Source: Methylococcus geothermalis (GTDB taxonomy: Bacteria; Pseudomonadota; Gammaproteobacteria; Methylococcales; Methylococcaceae). Taken from it: a stretch of DNA of 64,000 nt. The position numbers and the translations under genes are program-made. The stretch lies in contig NZ_CP046565.1 of assembly GCF_012769535.1 (NCBI RefSeq), positions 1,192,501 through 1,256,500 of the forward strand. Direction: 5' to 3'. The notes beneath the pieces were generated by a model. It did no database searches. It had not been told where the DNA came from and worked only from the letters and a program-made list of their open reading frames with translations. How positions within the stretch are numbered: the first letter of the stretch is position 1; every line of letters begins with the position of its first letter. Below, piece by piece: positions 19,350 through 28,398 of the stretch.

Positions 19350-20131
19350 TCGAGGTCTCGGGTCGGAAAAGCCACCGGCGCCCCGTCCTTGAACACGATC
19401 AATTCGCCCGGCGCCATGGCGGTCCAGGTTTCGTTGTCGGTCAGTGGTTGGGTCGCGATGACCGATACCCGGTCGTCCGGGGTGGTGAGATCGGCGAAAT
19501 CGACCGTGAGGTCGTCGTCGACCAAATGGGCATGGCTGAACGGCGCCTGCCTGACGATGTAGTGCAGCTGGCTGGCGCAATGGACGAGCATCAGCTCGCC
19601 GTCGGACAGGATGTAGTTGAAGGTGCCGTGTCCGGCGATTTCGCGCGTCACCTCCACGATCGTGCGGACCAGATCGGTGCTGCCGGGCGGCTCGGGATAA
19701 CGTTCGCGTAGGGTTTCCAGGATCAGGCAGAAGGCGTGCTCGCTGTCGGTGGTGCCGACCGGGCGGTAGTAGCGCTGGCGCAAGGGAGGCAGATTTTCCA
19801 GGTTGCCGTTGTGCGCGAAGATCCAGTTCCGCCCCCACATCTCCCGTTGGAACGGGTGGCAGTTGGCGAGCGTGGTCTCGCCGACCGTGGCCTTGCGGAT
19901 GTGGGCGATGACGTTGGTCGATTTGATCGGATAGTTCCGGATCAGCTCGGCGATCGGCGATCCGGCGGAGGGCTCGTAGTCCAGGAACACCCGGCAGCCC
20001 CGCTCCTCGAAGAAGGCGATGCCGAAGCCGTCGGTATGATGGCCGGTGCGCCCGCCGCGCAGGGTGAAGCCGCGGAACGAGAAGCAGATGTCCGTCGGCA
20101 CGTTGCAATTCATGCCCAGTAATTCGCACAT
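19346..20131 (-). CDS. Class II glutamine amidotransferase (YafJ-like)
   Basis: 261 residues with the N-terminal nucleophile at Cys2 (MCELLGMNCNVP), followed by GGRTGHHTDGFGIAFFEERG, NVIAHIRKATVGETTLANCHPF and WIFAHNGNLE, the glutaminase signature of the YafJ/GAT-II group. It would release ammonia from glutamine; the acceptor is unknown, as for E. coli YafJ. First gene of the coupled set with the sulfotransferase and glycosyltransferase. No dedicated synthetase domain is fused. Confidence 0.88.
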   Translation of the reverse strand: MCELLGMNCNVPTDICFSFRGFTLRGGRTGHHTDGFGIAFFEERGCRVFLDYEPSAGSPIAELIRNYPIKSTNVIAHIRKATVGETTLANCHPFQREMWGRNWIFAHNGNLENLPPLRQRYYRPVGTTDSEHAFCLILETLRERYPEPPGSTDLVRTIVEVTREIAGHGTFNYILSDGELMLVHCASQLHYIVRQAPFSHAHLVDDDLTVDFADLTTPDDRVSVIATQPLTDNETWTAMAPGELIVFKDGAPVAFPTRDLE

Positions 20132-20337
20132 GAGGTGGGGGAGTCCGCCAGTTCTGAAGGGACGTATTCTACTTCAGACGCCGATCCTGCATCGGCAGAG
20201 GCCACCCGCTCCCCCACCTGAGGCTTGGCAGCCGGAACCGACGGTCAGGGAGGGCGGGTTTGGGGAGGGCACAGACCCGGTACAGAACGGCGGTGGTTTC
20301 CGGCGGGAATGAGTGCGGCATGACAGCAATCTTTGAC

Positions 20338-21264
20338 TCACTTTTCAAACCCAGCCTGTCTTGCGTTCGCTGCCAGTTGGCCAACGCGACCCTCCCCATC
20401 CATCCACAACGCCGGCAGCCCCAGGGTCCGCAGCCATTCGGGGCCGTCGGCTGCCTTCAGCATGGCGATGGTGCAGGCGCTGCCGGCGACGAGGGCGTGC
20501 GGGGCGGCCACGCTCACCGAGGCCAATCCTTCGACCGGCCAGCCGGTCCTGGGGTTGAGGATATGGCCGTAGCGTTTGCCGTCCACGACGATGCAGCGCT
20601 CGTAGTCGCCGCTGGTGGTCACCGCGCCGGAGCGGACGCTGAGGGTGGCAAGGAGCTTTCCGGGTTCGCGCGGGTGGTTGATGCCGACCTCCCAGGCCGC
20701 GCCGTCCGGGTGCGGGCCGATCACCCGCAGGTCGCCGCCGAAATTGACCACGCCGGCCGTGATGCCGCGTTCGAGGCAGCGCGTCGACGCCCGGTCGGCC
20801 GCGTATTCCTTGCCGATGCCGCCGAAATCCAACTCCATGCCGGGCACCTCGAATTTCAGCACCGGCCGTTCCCACCTGAGCTTGTCCCAGCCGACCCGTT
20901 CCAGCAGGGCATCGATGTCGCGCTGCTCGGGCAGCCGGTCGCTCGAGAAATTCCAGGCTTGGCGCAGGATGCCGGAGGTCACGTCGAATAGCCCGTCGCT
21001 CTGTTCGTAGCAGGTCCGGGCATAGTCGAGCAGGGCCGCCAATTCTTCATCGACAGCCACCCCGCCTTTCCGGCCGGCTAGGCGATTGACCCTGGACAGC
21101 AGGCTGTCCGGCCGGTAGCGCGAGTAGCGGGCTTCCAGGGCTTGCACATCCTCGATCACTTCCCTTGCCACGGACTGCGCCTCGGTTTCGCTTGCGGCGT
21201 AGAGGATCAGATGGCAGGGCGAACCCATCGCCCGGAACGGGAAGCGGAAGGGATGCAGGTCCAA
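20338..21264 (-). CDS. apbE: FAD:protein FMN transferase (ApbE family)
   Basis: Transfers FMN from FAD onto a Thr of target flavoproteins. 308 residues. Family blocks: ALEARYSRYRPDSLLSRVNR, ELDFGGIGKEYAADRAS, GVVNFGGDLRVIGPHP, and HILNPRTGWPVEGLASVSVAAP with the metal site. Unlike most ApbE proteins there is no evident signal peptide or lipobox: the start MDLHPFRFPFRAMGSPCHLIL goes straight into the domain. Last gene of the thioredoxin-like / DUF4266 / DUF3570 / ApbE set, 7 bp after DUF3570. Its flavin target is not in the window. Confidence 0.92.
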   Translation of the reverse strand: MDLHPFRFPFRAMGSPCHLILYAASETEAQSVAREVIEDVQALEARYSRYRPDSLLSRVNRLAGRKGGVAVDEELAALLDYARTCYEQSDGLFDVTSGILRQAWNFSSDRLPEQRDIDALLERVGWDKLRWERPVLKFEVPGMELDFGGIGKEYAADRASTRCLERGITAGVVNFGGDLRVIGPHPDGAAWEVGINHPREPGKLLATLSVRSGAVTTSGDYERCIVVDGKRYGHILNPRTGWPVEGLASVSVAAPHALVAGSACTIAMLKAADGPEWLRTLGLPALWMDGEGRVGQLAANARQAGFEK

Positions 21265-21271
21265 CGGCTCG

Positions 21272-22723
21272 TCAGAACTTCAGGCTCAGGTTGACCGAAT
21301 ACAGGGCGAAGCTGAAATTGTCCACGTGGCTGCCGGTGCCGCCCATGAATCCCATGCCCTGGGTGCGCTGGTACAGGTCCACCCCGCCGCCGATCTGCAG
21401 CATCCCGAAGAAGGTCTTGTTCAACTGGAGCCCGCCGCCGACCGCGCCGAAGCTGGCGAGCCGATAGTCGGAGGAATACAGGCCGTCGGCGGTCGGGTTG
21501 TCGTAGACGGTTTGATAGAAGTACGAAGAGCGCTGGGTGTAATACCTGAGGCGGAACGTCAGCATCGTCTCGTAGGGCAGCGGCTGCAGCCAGCCGGCTT
21601 CGAAGGTGTGCGAGTCGATGTTCCAGTTGTCCGAATAGAAGCGGTAATCCAGGTGCAGCGCGGCCGCATCCAGCTCCGGAATGTTCCGCACATAGCGCAG
21701 CAGCACCGCGGACTGGATGCGCGATCCGGGGCGGGTGTCGGCGCAGAGGTTGGCCTGGAAGGAAAAGGGCACGCTCTGCCGGCAAAAAGTGTTGACCGGT
21801 GTTTCGGGAACCTCGACCGGCTGGTCGGGCGAGGGACCTGGCGTCGGCGACGGCTCAGGGTTTCCGCCGCTGGCCCCGCTGCGCGTCGACATGTCCGGAG
21901 CGTTTTGCGCCGATGCGGAGCGGGTGGAGGACGAGCGGGCCGCGGGAACGTTGTTCACCCAGGCCGACTTGTACGGATCGGACAAAAAGCCGGAACTGTT
22001 GCTGACGGTCAGATTGACCTGGATCAGCGAGTTCTTGTCCAGCACCTGGGTCAGGCCCAGCAGCCCCTGGTAGGTGTTCTTGTCGCCGCCGATCACCGTG
22101 CCGTCGGTGTATTGCTGGTGAATGCGGCCCTGGTGGCCGCCGTCCGCCCAGACGGTGTCGGAGGCATAGCCGAAGCCGGCGGCGAGGGTCGTCGCCTTCC
22201 GGTTGAGGTCCCAGCGCGCGTCCAGGTTGAAGAAGTTGGAGAGGTAGTCCCACTCCGTGGAGTTGCCACCGGCGACGCCCAGCGTCAGGTCGTCCAGCGC
22301 CACACTCAGGGCGCCGTCGATGGCCAGACGCTGGTCGTGGATCCCGCCCTGCCGGCCCTGCTGCGGGCCCTGGGTGGCCTGCGACAGCTCCAGTTCGCCG
22401 TATTTTCTGCCGTAGTCGTTGTTCCGCCCCCAGTAGAAAGTGGGGGAGGCGCCTCCGATCTGGTTCAGGTTCATCGGATTCGAGCCGCCGCCGATGAAGT
22501 CCAGCGTACTGTTCACCCGGAAATGGACGTCTTCGCCCAGCCGGAGCGCCGCGTCGTTCTGGAACGCCTGCACCGACATCCGCCCGTTGCTTTCCTGGTA
22601 ATTCGAATAGCTGCCGTCGATCGCCAGGGCTTCCGGGGTGAGCTCCATCCCTTGCGCGGCCGCCATGCCCGGCAGGGCCAGGGCCGCCGCCGTGAAGGCC
22701 GCCAGCCGGTCAGTTGCAGCCAC
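21272..22723 (-). CDS. DUF3570 outer-membrane beta-barrel protein
   Basis: About 483 residues from GTG 22723, which puts a good signal peptide first (AATDRLAAFTAAALALPGMAAAQG); further GTG codons at 22732 and 22750 are alternatives. The body is rich in alternating aromatic strands typical of a barrel (FYWGRNNDYGRKYGELELSQ; ALYSVNLSLKF ends with aromatic Phe). A Pro/Ser-rich insert around residue 290 (EPSPTPGPSPDQP) is followed by two Cys in FCRQSVPFSFQANLC. Overlaps the DUF4266 gene by 14 bp. Function unknown; DUF3570 proteins commonly accompany DUF4266, a thioredoxin-like protein and ApbE. Confidence 0.8.
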   Translation of the reverse strand: MAATDRLAAFTAAALALPGMAAAQGMELTPEALAIDGSYSNYQESNGRMSVQAFQNDAALRLGEDVHFRVNSTLDFIGGGSNPMNLNQIGGASPTFYWGRNNDYGRKYGELELSQATQGPQQGRQGGIHDQRLAIDGALSVALDDLTLGVAGGNSTEWDYLSNFFNLDARWDLNRKATTLAAGFGYASDTVWADGGHQGRIHQQYTDGTVIGGDKNTYQGLLGLTQVLDKNSLIQVNLTVSNSSGFLSDPYKSAWVNNVPAARSSSTRSASAQNAPDMSTRSGASGGNPEPSPTPGPSPDQPVEVPETPVNTFCRQSVPFSFQANLCADTRPGSRIQSAVLLRYVRNIPELDAAALHLDYRFYSDNWNIDSHTFEAGWLQPLPYETMLTFRLRYYTQRSSYFYQTVYDNPTADGLYSSDYRLASFGAVGGGLQLNKTFFGMLQIGGGVDLYQRTQGMGFMGGTGSHVDNFSFALYSVNLSLKF

Positions 22724-22922
22724 AGCCCCCACCGCCCACGCCGTAGCCACCCGACGAGGTCTCCTTGGAACTGTAGGTATGCAGCATGAGCGCCGAATGC
22801 TGGACGTCCGGCACCAGCGCCATCTGCGGTTTGGCGAGCGTGCCGCGCTCCCAGGGGGCGACCGTCTGTAGGCAGCCGGACAGGAAGGCGAGGTGGCAGG
22901 ACAAAAGCATCACCCGTTTCAT
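22710..22922 (-). CDS. DUF4266 small lipoprotein
   Basis: 70 residues from ATG 22922. A short signal with a lipobox (LSGC, lipid Cys17) leads to APWERGTLAKPQMALVPD and the family C-terminus SSKETSSGGYGVGGGGCGCN. The ending with two cysteines in a Gly-rich tail is characteristic of DUF4266. It lies between the thioredoxin-like gene and DUF3570, overlapping the latter. A role as a redox or metal partner of the neighbouring thioredoxin-like protein is inference only. Confidence 0.82.
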   Translation of the reverse strand: MKRVMLLSCHLAFLSGCLQTVAPWERGTLAKPQMALVPDVQHSALMLHTYSSKETSSGGYGVGGGGCGCN

Positions 22923-22987
22923 CCAGGTGTCCCACCCTTGCCGTCGAACTCGGCAAGGGCTTCGTTGTCGTATCCTGAGGAGAGCGG

Positions 22988-23470
22988 TCACGGCTCGTTG
23001 AGCAGCGCTTCGATCTGGGCGCGGATTTCCGCCTTGTCCTTTTCCCGGAACCCCAAGTGGACATGGCGGATGTTGCCCTTCCGGTCGATGAGGAACGATG
23101 ATGGCATCGCCTGGACGTCGAACTGTCTGGGACAATCGCCCTCCGGGTCGGACGCGATGGTGAAGTCGACAGGCTGTTTCGCCAGGAAAGCATCCGCGCC
23201 CTCCCGCTCCTCGTCGAGGTTGACCGCGATCAGCTCGAAGCCTTTCGGCTTGAAATCCTTGTAGGTTTCGGCCATGAACGGGAACGACTGCAGACAGGGG
23301 CCGCACCAGGAGGCCCAGAAGTCGACATAGGCCACTTTGCCCTTGAAACCGGCGATATTCAGGGGTGCTCCGTCCTGGTACCGGCTCAGCCGGCAGTCCG
23401 GCGCGGGGTTGGCTGAGACCGTGGCGGCGAAAAAGGCGGCGAGAAATCCGGAAACGAGGTGTCTGTTCAT
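22988..23470 (-). CDS. Exported TlpA-like thioredoxin-fold protein
   Basis: 160 residues from ATG 23470. Signal peptide to about residue 20 (AAFFAATVSA), then a thioredoxin fold with the active site FWASWCGPC, Cys56 and Cys59, and the cis-Pro region VQAMPSSFLIDRKGNIRHVH. Resembles periplasmic TlpA/ResA reductants. First gene of the DUF4266/DUF3570/ApbE set; the longer open frame upstream has no support. A 65-bp gap precedes DUF4266. Confidence 0.88.
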   Translation of the reverse strand: MNRHLVSGFLAAFFAATVSANPAPDCRLSRYQDGAPLNIAGFKGKVAYVDFWASWCGPCLQSFPFMAETYKDFKPKGFELIAVNLDEEREGADAFLAKQPVDFTIASDPEGDCPRQFDVQAMPSSFLIDRKGNIRHVHLGFREKDKAEIRAQIEALLNEP

Positions 23471-23584
23471 GGTATTCAAGGCACGGAAAAAGCGGGGCGC
23501 GGAATTTGAGGGTGAGTAGCCTGAACCATTTTGCGGCAGGGCGCAATTGCCGCCAAGGTTACGCCCAGAACCATAGGAGATGTA

Positions 23585-23971
23585 ATGAAAAAGAGCGGAA
23601 CAAACGGCTGGCTCGTGGCGACGGGTATCGCCGGTTTTACCGGCGTCGCGATGGGAGCCTTCGGCGCCCATGGCCTCAAGGCCGTCATCGCCCCGGAGAT
23701 GCTGGCGGTCTACCAGACCGGCGTGCAGTACCATGTCTGGCATGCGCTGGGGTTGGGCTTGGTCACCCTCTTGAGGCGTCAGGCTCCCCCATCCCGGCCG
23801 TTGGCCTGGGCGGCATGGCTGATGCTCGCGGGTATCGTCCTGTTCTCCGGCAGCCTGTACCTGCTGGCTGTCTCCGGCATCCGCTGGCTGGGCATGATTA
23901 CGCCCTTCGGCGGCATGGCTTTTCTCGCAGCCTGGGCCTGTGTATCGGTTCATGGCTGGCGGCAACCGTGA
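23585..23971 (+). CDS. DUF423 membrane protein (YgdD family)
   Basis: 128 residues from ATG 23585, preceded by AGGAGA. Four hydrophobic segments. The family hallmark GVAMGAFGAHGLK near the N-terminus and YQTGVQYHVWHALGLGLV in the middle, then LFSGSLYLLAVSGIRWLGMITPFGGMAFLAAW (in pieces). Widespread, function unknown. Divergent from the TlpA-like gene with 114 bp between. Confidence 0.88.
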   Translation: MKKSGTNGWLVATGIAGFTGVAMGAFGAHGLKAVIAPEMLAVYQTGVQYHVWHALGLGLVTLLRRQAPPSRPLAWAAWLMLAGIVLFSGSLYLLAVSGIRWLGMITPFGGMAFLAAWACVSVHGWRQP

Positions 23972-24032
23972 GCCGGGATTCCAGAGCCCGCTGACGGAAT
24001 TTGCATAAAACCACGATTTAAGAGGTCGTTCG

Positions 24033-24629
24033 ATGTCACGATCAATGCATATCAGGCGCTTGTGGATGCCCCTGAGCGGCGCGGCTGCGTTGTTGGCCGT
24101 GGTAGGCACATTGCAAGCAGAATTCCTGGCTTACGACGCCGTCGCCCGTGCCACGACTCCCGTGGCGACGCCGACGCCCCAGCCGCAAGCCCAGCCCTTG
24201 GTGACCCTGGCCAAACAGAAGCAGGATGGCGCCGTGCTGACGGTGAAGCGAACCTGGTGGTCCGCCAAGAAGGACCAGATCGAGGCTTCCCTCACCGTCA
24301 AAATACCGAACGGGGCTTTGAGCCTCGCGACAGCCGATGATGCGAAGAATCGCCATGACTTCCTGCTGGAATTCCGGCACTCCGATGGAACCGCGTTTGC
24401 CGAATGCGACCTCGACGTCAAACGGGTCAAGAAGAAACAGGCGGTTTTCGCCGCCAAGGAAATCTATCGGCGCGGAATACTGCAGATCAAGTCCGGTGTA
24501 TGTGATCCGGATACGGCGACCGAAGTCGCCGAGCAGACGATACCCGACGTGAGGCCTGGCGACGTCGTGATATTGAAAGATGCCACCGGCAGCGAATTGC
24601 TCAGCGCAACGTTCATTAAGACTAAATGA
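24033..24629 (+). CDS. Exported or membrane-anchored protein of unknown function
   Basis: 198 residues. Basic N-terminus and hydrophobic stretch (LWMPLSGAAALLAVVGTLQA), then a Pro/Thr/Gln linker (TTPVATPTPQPQAQP), then a soluble domain of about 140 residues with alternating strands (GAVLTVKRTWWSAKKDQIEA; DFLLEFRHSDGTAFAECDLD) and two Cys (C122-like and C157-like positions). I do not recognise the domain. It is preceded by AAGAGG and ends 72 bp before the CRISPR array; no reason to think it belongs to the Cas locus. Confidence 0.6.
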   Translation: MSRSMHIRRLWMPLSGAAALLAVVGTLQAEFLAYDAVARATTPVATPTPQPQAQPLVTLAKQKQDGAVLTVKRTWWSAKKDQIEASLTVKIPNGALSLATADDAKNRHDFLLEFRHSDGTAFAECDLDVKRVKKKQAVFAAKEIYRRGILQIKSGVCDPDTATEVAEQTIPDVRPGDVVILKDATGSELLSATFIKTK

Positions 24630-26174
24630 TGATGGGACTTGATTTGGGTTGTTGAGACTGAAGATACCCTCATTTATGTTGGTAGCTAACCCGTGTTGCC
24701 GGTTTCTATCCGCTCCCGGCTATTGAGCCGGGAGATACTCCCATCCCGGGTCCGGATAGGCAAGCGAACCATCAGGTTTCAATCCACTCCCGGCTATTGA
24801 GCCGGGAGATACTCGTCCATACCAGCCGCGGGGCGCGGTCATTGATGTTTCAATCCACTCCCGGCTATTGAGCCGGGAGATACCTTTGATCGCCGTTTCG
24901 GCAATCAATTTTCCCGCGTTTCAATCCACTCCCGGCTATTGAGCCGGGAGATACCGCTCTGGGTGGCTCCGGTGTTATCGGTATAGGTGTTTCAATCCAC
25001 TCCCGGCTATTGAGCCGGGAGATACGTTGATGGTGCCGTTGACGTCGAGCGCAACCTCGGTTTCAATCCACTCCCGGCTATTGAGCCGGGAGATACCCTT
25101 GTTGATCTGCCAGCCTGATGCGCCGCCGCTCGTTTCAATCCACTCCCGGCTATTGAGCCGGGAGATACGACGACGAGCCGGTCGACGTCCCGTTTTTGGC
25201 GGTTTCAATCCACTCCCGGCTATTGAGCCGGGAGATACAGCCTATCGGCCTGCTCGGCAGTAGCATCGATAGTGTTTCAATCCACTCCCGGCTATTGAGC
25301 CGGGAGATACGTCTTGGGGTTGATATGGAAATGAAGGTAGTAAAGTTTCAATCCACTCCCGGCTATTGAGCCGGGAGATACCCACCGCCACCAGGTTGAG
25401 CATCAGCCCCATGAGCCGTTTCAATCCACTCCCGGCTATTGAGCCGGGAGATACGCTACTGATGTTTTCGCGGCTACTGACTATACGCCGTTGTTTCAAT
25501 CCACTCCCGGCTATTGAGCCGGGAGATACGCTTTACATTGATCCGGCGGGCAATCAATCAACCGTTTCAATCCACTCCCGGCTATTGAGCCGGGAGATAC
25601 ACCCACAGGACACGTGTTACCAGTACCATACCAGTGTTTCAATCCACTCCCGGCTATTGAGCCGGGAGATACAGGAACCAGCCAGGTACTTGCCCGGCTC
25701 ACGCAAGTTTCAATCCACTCCCGGCTATTGAGCCGGGAGATACGATGGCGGTACGTGTCCTATTTATACTATTTCAAGTTTCAATCCACTCCCGGCTATT
25801 GAGCCGGGAGATACGCACCTTCGCCGTCGCCTTCTCCGGTCGCTGTGTCGTTTCAATCCACTCCCGGCTATTGAGCCGGGAGATACAGCTTTACATTGAT
25901 CCGGCGGGCAATCAATCAACCGTTTCAATCCACTCCCGGCTATTGAGCCGGGAGATACGTCCAACTTTTTATACGGCGACTTATCTTTCCCCGTTTCAAT
26001 CCACTCCCGGCTATTGAGCCGGGAGATACGGGCAGCATCATGCTGAAACGCCTACTCTTTAGCATGTTTCAATCCACTCCCGGCTATTGAGCCGGGAGAT
26101 ACATGTGCATCGCCATTTACAACCACCTGAAACGGTTGTTTCAATCCACTCCCGGCTATTGAGCCGGGAGATAC

Positions 26175-26279
26175 ATTCACGCAACGATCTAATAACAGCC
26201 ATTTTTACGTTTCAATCCACTCCCGGCTATTGAGCCGGGAGATACATTCACGCAACGATCTAATAACAGCCATTTTTAC
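26175..26279. repeat. Adjacent duplicate spacer
   Basis: The spacer beginning ATTCACGCAA at 26175-26208 is repeated exactly at 26246-26279, with one repeat between. A single-unit version of the block duplication further along. Confidence 0.95.
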
Positions 26280-26604
26280 GTTTCAATCCACTCCCGGCTA
26301 TTGAGCCGGGAGATACGTCGACACGAACGTTTTATCGACCAAATTACGCACAGTTTCAATCCACTCCCGGCTATTGAGCCGGGAGATACTCCTCAGCTCG
26401 AACGCAGGATCATCAAGTACTACGTTTCAATCCACTCCCGGCTATTGAGCCGGGAGATACCGACACGCGCCGAGCGTACTGGGAGAGCATCTTCAGTTTC
26501 AATCCACTCCCGGCTATTGAGCCGGGAGATACCCTCGGAACTGGAACTCCGAGAAGGGCGTACCGTTGTTTCAATCCACTCCCGGCTATTGAGCCGGGAG
26601 ATAC

Positions 26605-27320
26605 CATGTCTGAGAGATACGTCGGGCACGTTTTAGCGGTTTCAATCCACTCCCGGCTATTGAGCCGGGAGATACGGATGATTCGCCATCGCATGGCTGC
26701 CCGAACTTCAGGTTTCAATCCACTCCCGGCTATTGAGCCGGGAGATACCGCCTACAACGAGCGCGAAGCCCTGCTGGACGCCGTTTCAATCCACTCCCGG
26801 CTATTGAGCCGGGAGATACCTCCAAGCATGGCGCCTGGTGCGAGTATCGGATTGTTTCAATCCACTCCCGGCTATTGAGCCGGGAGATACCGTTCAGCCT
26901 GGGAGGGCTGTTCCACATCCTGACCGTTTCAATCCACTCCCGGCTATTGAGCCGGGAGATACCATGTCTGAGAGATACGTCGGGCACGTTTTAGCGGTTT
27001 CAATCCACTCCCGGCTATTGAGCCGGGAGATACGGATGATTCGCCATCGCATGGCTGCCCGAACTTCAGGTTTCAATCCACTCCCGGCTATTGAGCCGGG
27101 AGATACCGCCTACAACGAGCGCGAAGCCCTGCTGGACGCCGTTTCAATCCACTCCCGGCTATTGAGCCGGGAGATACCTCCAAGCATGGCGCCTGGTGCG
27201 AGTATCGGATTGTTTCAATCCACTCCCGGCTATTGAGCCGGGAGATACCGTTCAGCCTGGGAGGGCTGTTCCACATCCTGACCGTTTCAATCCACTCCCG
27301 GCTATTGAGCCGGGAGATAC
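26605..27320. repeat. Tandem duplication of a five-spacer block inside the array
   Basis: The 358 bp at 26605-26962 (five spacers with five repeats) recur without a visible difference at 26963-27320. The spacers begin CATGTCTGAG, GGATGATTCG, CGCCTACAAC, CTCCAAGCAT and CGTTCAGCCT in both copies. This is best explained by unequal recombination between repeats. Confidence 0.97.
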
Positions 27321-28398
27321 CGCGCACCGTTTATCCTCGCTTCTGCCTCATCGAGGTTTCAATCCACTCCCGGCTATTGAGCCGGGAGATACGCGAAAAT
27401 CCCACGGCGGAATCGGATTGGGTTGTGTTTCAATCCACTCCCGGCTATTGAGCCGGGAGATACCCGATCACGTCATCCATATGAACGCAGATGAACAAGT
27501 TTCAATCCACTCCCGGCTATTGAGCCGGGAGATACCGATCGAGGAGGCCCGGCCAGCTCTACCAGGTGGAGTTTCAATCCACTCCCGGCTATTGAGCCGG
27601 GAGATACCGGCAAATCCGTCCTGGTCGCGCTTGGCATAGTCCGTTTCAATCCACTCCCGGCTATTGAGCCGGGAGATACCGACGGTGCCCAAACTCATTG
27701 TCCGCATTGCAGGCGTTTCAATCCACTCCCGGCTATTGAGCCGGGAGATACCGCACTGATGAAGGCGTTCGAAGGTGCCACGGAAGTTTCAATCCACTCC
27801 CGGCTATTGAGCCGGGAGATACACATCGATTCCTGCCGCATGCTGCATGTGATGGCGGGTTTCAATCCACTCCCGGCTATTGAGCCGGGAGATACTTGTC
27901 TTCATTCTTTGTTCTCCGCGATGTCGTTTGTTTCAATCCACTCCCGGCTATTGAGCCGGGAGATACTTCTGCGAACAGATGGCGCAAGAGGGCATCGGTG
28001 TGTTTCAATCCACTCCCGGCTATTGAGCCGGGAGATACGATAGTAGGCGGGATCATGGGCGTACTGGCGGTAGTTTCAATCCACTCCCGGCTATTGAGCC
28101 GGGAGATACCAAATTCGCTGTCGGTCAGGTTGGCCTTGAACGCTTCGTTTCAATCCACTCCCGGCTATTGAGCCGGGAGATACCCGCCATCGCCATCGTT
28201 CCGGCCGAGGGTCGATAGAGTTTCAATCCACTCCCGGCTATTGAGCCGGGAGATACGCCCAGTTCGGCATAGAGTTCCGCGAATTTCCCGGTTTCAATCC
28301 ACTCCCGGCTATTGAGCCGGGAGATACTGTAGGTATACCCGTAGCCCGTGCCGTCCACGATGTTTCAATCCACTCCCGGCTATTGAGCCGGGAGATAC

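Larger units (their letters stand above)
24702..28398 (-). CRISPR. CRISPR array, type I-C, 52 repeats and 51 spacers
   Basis: Counted repeat by repeat: 52 copies of a 37-bp repeat, spacers 33-38 bp (mostly 34-35). On the - strand the repeat starts GTATCTCCCGGCTC, contains a 9-bp stem CTCCCGGCT / AGCCGGGAG with loop CAAT, and ends GTGGATTGAAAC, the standard 3' handle of type I-C. Transcription is therefore on the - strand, away from cas2. The repeat at 24702-24738 is the only degenerate one (two substitutions in the handle half) and marks the leader-distal end. A 37-bp repeat is longer than the 32 bp usual for I-C. Spacers cannot be matched to targets without a search. The reading frames across the array are repeat artefacts. 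Confidence 0.99.

Noticed and set aside
18510-20129. Single 539-codon frame covering amidotransferase and sulfotransferase
   Set aside because: The first 260 codons are a shadow of the amidotransferase gene; the sulfotransferase starts at 19349 with an ATGA overlap.
20132-20337. Possible riboswitch in the gap between the amidotransferase and apbE genes
   Set aside because: A short GCCGAT/ATCGGC hairpin is present, but no conserved cobalamin, FMN or other riboswitch core could be seen on either strand.
22988-24109. 373-codon version of the thioredoxin-like gene
   Set aside because: The signal peptide begins at ATG 23470; upstream codons run across the divergent DUF423 gene and have no similarity.
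24720-28380. Many ORFs of 60-147 codons on both strands with repeated segments such as SIHSRLLSREI or SPGSIAGSGLK
   Set aside because: They are translations of the CRISPR repeat in different frames; they carry no ribosome sites and change with each spacer.
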